This document shows, piece by piece, positions 60,648-64,000 of a stretch of DNA of 64,000 nt. The notes below the pieces were generated by a model. It did not search any database and was not told the origin of the DNA. It worked only from the letters and a program-made list of their open reading frames with translations. Source of the stretch: Procambarus clarkii (Eukaryota; Arthropoda; Malacostraca; Decapoda; Cambaridae); NCBI RefSeq assembly GCF_040958095.1, contig NC_091154.1:43139452-43203451 (forward strand). Reading direction: 5' to 3'. Both the position numbers and the translations under genes were made by a program. Within the stretch, counting starts at the first letter, position 1; every line of letters starts with the position of its first letter.

Positions 60648-62585
60648 GCCTGCCACAGCCTTGAGAGCACGGAGCCTCTCTCTACATTGGCGACCCAGTC
60701 TGGCTAAACATTGCGGTACAGTAGAACCTCAAGACCAAGGTATTTGTATCTGGTAACTAGTCGAGCAGAGAGCCATCATCCAACTGCATTTTGCGAAGGG
60801 CCCCACCCCGTCTGGGTGGGTGTCGGTTCAGGATCTTTGTTTTCTCTACTGAGATGACTAAGCATAGTTCCTGACATGTGGACAATACAGAGTTCAGAAC
60901 ATTTTGGGTGTTGGTATACCCATTGGTGTGGATCAGTATATCATCCACATAGCTAATGATGTGTTCGCTGGACCTTCTAGTTACAAAGTTTAAAAGTGCA
61001 CTGATTAACACATTGAACAGAGTAGGACTGAGGACACCTCCCTGTGGAGTGCCAAGTTCAAAAAATCTCGTTACACTCCTATGCCCATGGAACAGTACAG
61101 ATGACTTCCTGTTGGATAGATAGCCTCTTATCCACCGTAGAAGCCATCCTCCAACATTTATTTTAGCAAGTTCTCTCAGAATGACGTGTGGGTTAGCAAT
61201 GTCAAAGGCTGATTTAAGATCTAGGAAAGTGGTGTATGACCTATCAGTATGCAGGGTGAGGAATGTGGTAATACAGTGATGTACACTCTTTCCATGCATA
61301 AAGCCATATATCTGGGGAGACAACATATTAATAATTTTGTAAAGGAGACGGTTGAGAACCATCCTCTCAAGACACTTATAGAGACAACTAGTGAGGGAGA
61401 TTGGGCGAAAAGCACTCGGCTGGTGAGGTTTAGGAATGGGAATAATAACACTGTTGGTCCATGACTTAGGAAGCTCCCCAGTTACATAGCTCATATTATA
61501 CAATTGAAGAAAGGTATTCCCTGGAACTAGCAGAAGCATATGCAGTATGCCGTCAGTAACTCCATCCTCCCCGGGTGATGTAGCTTTGCCTTTATGTAGA
61601 GCAGAATCTAGTTCGTATTCAGTAAAAGCATGTCACAGTCATCCTCTTGATGAAGTCAAGGAGCCTTGCCCTATCAGTATATCTATCATTTAATTCATTC
61701 TGTGAGGGTAGAGGAAGACTGTCAAAGCTGGAAGTCGTGGCCCAAGCACCAACAAGCTCATTTGCTCTGTGCAGAGGATTAGGGTACGAGATCTCTGCAG
61801 CATTTTTCCCTTTGATCTTGTTGATATCCTTCCATGCCCGACTTAGTGGCGTGTGAGAATTGAGACCACGGACAAAAGTTTCCCAGTCTATCTGCCTCAG
61901 CTCCACCATACGTTCCCTGGCCTTAGCCAGAGCCGCTTGAAAGAGCCGAAGCATTTCAGCAGTGCGGGTCCTTCTACAAGCTAGTCCAATTATTCTGGCA
62001 GTGCGTTTTAGTGTCTGCAATTTAGAATCATTATAATAAACATAAGTGCTATGACCAGTGTAATTTGGGTTACGTGGCCTGGACGATGGATCAAGTGATT
62101 CTATAAACTGGTTGATAGTACCTGTGAGCTCATTGTTAAAATCTTCAACTGATGAAGGCTCAGATGAACTGCACCAATCTGACACATGAGCAACAAGATT
62201 GTCTCGCTGATTGATGGGCACAGCCAGCCTCTTCCGCTTGAACACTCCACCAGGGAGGATAGAACTGCCAATGCTTACAGTGGCTAATATGGCCAGATGA
62301 TCAGACGCCATAACTGGCACTATTGACGAGGCGCACACGGTGTGGGAGACGTTGAAACCGAGACATAGACCAAGAATACCCCCTTAGATATGCGTCGGTT
62401 CAAGGTCACCCACAATCTGTGCATCATCGTGACTACCTAATAGTGACAATAGTTGGTTGCCGTTACGATTACTGAACTGCGAATTACCAATATTCCTATG
62501 CCTAGTGTTATAATCACCTATAATGATGGTAGGCTCAGTCTGAATACAGATAGGAAGGTCAGCATAATTAAAGTTACAAGGAGTC
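60648..62585 (-). pseudogene. LINE-B-type fragment: endonuclease to RT
   Basis: Minus strand. The degraded endonuclease reads IIIGDYNTRHRNIGN, VMASDHLAILATVS. The linker has KTARIIGLACRRTRTAE-like text (KRTARIIGLACRRTR) and WETFVRGLNSHTPLSRAWKD. A frame break near 61620 precedes the RT: SWTNSVIIPIPKPHQPSAFR, LTSCLYKCLERMVLNRLLYK, GFMHGKSVHHCITTFL, FLDLKSAFDIANPHVIL, LGTPQGGVLSPTLFNVLISA and IISYVDDILIHTNGY. It continues past a stop at 60757 to GCTCTCAAGGCTGTGGCAGG at 60648, where the DNA transposon begins. The family matches 267-1075. Confidence 0.87.
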
Positions 62586-62589
62586 GATT

Positions 62590-62655
62590 ATTTAGTACAT
62601 AGTTGTTTTTCTCTTTAACTGGATGATAGAGGGGGAGTCTTTAACGTGATTGGGA
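62590..62655 (-). mobile_element. LINE-A C-terminal scrap at the edge of a microsatellite
   Basis: Encodes IPNHVKDSPSIIQLKRKTTM, comparable to LPNHVKDCTSLNQFKLKAKL near 3040-2980. The ATAC microsatellite starts directly upstream of it. Confidence 0.7.
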
Positions 62656-63620
62656 ATACATACATACATACATACATACATACATACATACATACATCCA
62701 TACATACATGCATGCGTACATCCATACATACATACATACATACATACATACATACATACATACATACATACATACATACATACATACATACATACATACA
62801 TACATACATACATACATACATACATGCATACATGCATGCATACATACATACATACATACATACATACATACATACATACATACATACATACATACATACA
62901 TACATACATACATACATACATACATACATACATACATGCGTATATAAATACATGCGTATATACATGCGTATATAAATACATACATACATACATTACATAC
63001 ATACATACATACATACATGCATGCGTACATACATACATCCATCCATCTATCCATTCATACATACATACATACATACATACATACATACATACATACATAC
63101 ATACATACATACATACATACATACATACATACATACATACATACATACATGCATACATACATACATACATACATACATACATACATACATACATACATAC
63201 ATACATACATACATACATACATACATGCATGCGTACATACATACATCCATCCACCTATCCATTCATACATGCATACAAACATACATACATACATACATAC
63301 ATACATACATACATACATACATACATACATACATACATACATACATGCATACATACATACATACATACATGCATGCATACATACATACATACATACATAC
63401 ATACATACATACATACATACATACATACATACATACATACATACATACATACATACATACATACATACATACATGCATACATACATGCATGCATGCGTAC
63501 ATACATACATCCATCCATCTATCCATTCATACATGCATACATACATACATACATACATACATACATACATACATACATACATACATACATACATACATAC
63601 ATACATACATACATACATAC
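62655..63620 (+). repeat. ~965-bp ATAC/CATA microsatellite with variant islands
   Basis: Nearly pure four-base repeat, open in most frames, which creates false proteins on both strands. Variant islands with GCATGCGTACATACATACAT, then CCATCCATCTATCCATTCAT, occur at about 63019, 63227 and 63491, and a shorter one near 62709. A CATGCGTATATAAATA zone lies at 62935-62985. Confidence 0.97.
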
Positions 63621-64000
63621 ACGTCCAGCCAGCATATAGCTATTTCGGGACAAAATCCAATACAGTTTATATTGGTGAAACGCCACTGTGATGAGGAGTT
63701 GAAATATCACAGGAACTGTAGGTTAATGTGTGACATAAGTGAGGTTAGATGAGGCATCTACAAGCATCAGCTGGAGGCTGATGGAGTGTTGTGGAGGCTG
63801 GTGGTACTATGTCCAGATGTTGGAGGGTGGATTTGACTCTCCCACCCTCCCTCCCCCCCACCCCCACACAATGACCGCAGTACGTCTAAGGTTACTTTCC
63901 ACTCTCGCTTACCAAGGGTATAACCCCCGCCCCTCCCAACACACACACATGCATCAGATTCTTAACTTACAATATTTATGATTTACCAATTTATGTTACT
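63621..64000. other. Non-coding end of window
   Basis: No gene, element or RNA recognised. An 80-codon frame (63739-63981) shows no protein-like pattern. Confidence 0.4.

Noticed and set aside
62641..63620. CRISPR array
   Set aside because: The repeats are a continuous four-base satellite without spacers, and the window is eukaryotic. The other arrays (54411, 57391, 43345) also lack spacers.
62641..63752. Long open frames on both strands (runs of IHTY and MYVC)
   Set aside because: They are translations of a four-base microsatellite, which stays open in several frames; not proteins.
63739..63981. 80-codon frame at the window end
   Set aside because: Low-complexity Pro/His stretch, no domain, no neighbouring signals.

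Overview
The window is eukaryotic, gene-poor and almost wholly built of transposable elements. I see no ribosome-binding-site operon layout, rRNA or tRNA gene, and no convincing multi-exon host gene. The mix points to a malacostracan crustacean, most likely a decapod such as a crayfish or lobster. The reasons are RNase H-bearing I-group LINEs, CR1/L2-like LINEs whose 3' ends carry a recurring GCCCGAAACGC / TAGTGGCTTTA motif, a tRNA-derived SINE with the same tail, a Gmr1-order Gypsy element and very long ATAC microsatellites. The taxon is an inference from repeat style; no species marker is present.

Families are labelled locally. LINE-A is a Jockey/CR1-superclade element (coiled-coil ORF1; endonuclease-RT ORF2, no RNase H) with two subtypes, A-long and A-short. 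LINE-B, LINE-C and LINE-D are I-group elements with endonuclease, RT and RNase H; B is intact in one copy. LINE-E and LINE-F are CR1/L2-like.

Layout. 1-16256: fragments of A, B and C, mostly on the minus strand, including a nearly full-length A element (2642-7915) inserted into an older A (1089-8866) and a 3'-deleted C (8871-13552). 16258-43320: one plus-strand A element blown up from about 5 kb to 27 kb by nested insertions. Inside its ORF1 sit a complete LINE-B with a 13-bp target duplication (16715-21432) and a tRNA-SINE (22236-22510). Inside its RT sits LINE-C (about 24990-41721, 15-bp target duplication). That C copy is itself interrupted by a Gypsy LTR element (32207-39434, 5-bp target duplication, about 1% LTR divergence). 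It also carries a GC-rich gag-like DIRS-type fragment flanked by 767/771-bp direct repeats of the A/C junction. A second, 184-bp C insertion lies at 42284-42467.

43320-50600: a seven-finger C2H2 zinc-finger ORF (the best host-gene candidate) between inverted copies of a double-hairpin repeat, then a 5'-truncated LINE-D and a LINE-E scrap. 50576-53880: two LINE-F copies, joined through a long palindrome; the larger has one internal stop. 53880-58110: minisatellites, a decayed ~190-bp satellite and an unclassified interspersed repeat. 58112-60647: a DNA transposon with ~180-bp terminal inverted repeats carrying a broken Ulp1-type protease plus PHD-finger gene, its right repeat split by a LINE-E insertion. 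60648-62585: a LINE-B-type fragment. 62655-63620: a ~1-kb ATAC microsatellite with repeated variant islands. The last 380 bases hold nothing I recognise.

The elements interact as a parasite hierarchy. LINE-A is the substrate for the others. The SINE has captured a LINE-A-like 3' end and so probably uses that reverse transcriptase. Only LINE-B (16715-21432) looks potentially competent as read; the Gypsy copy is young but has a frame break in its RT.
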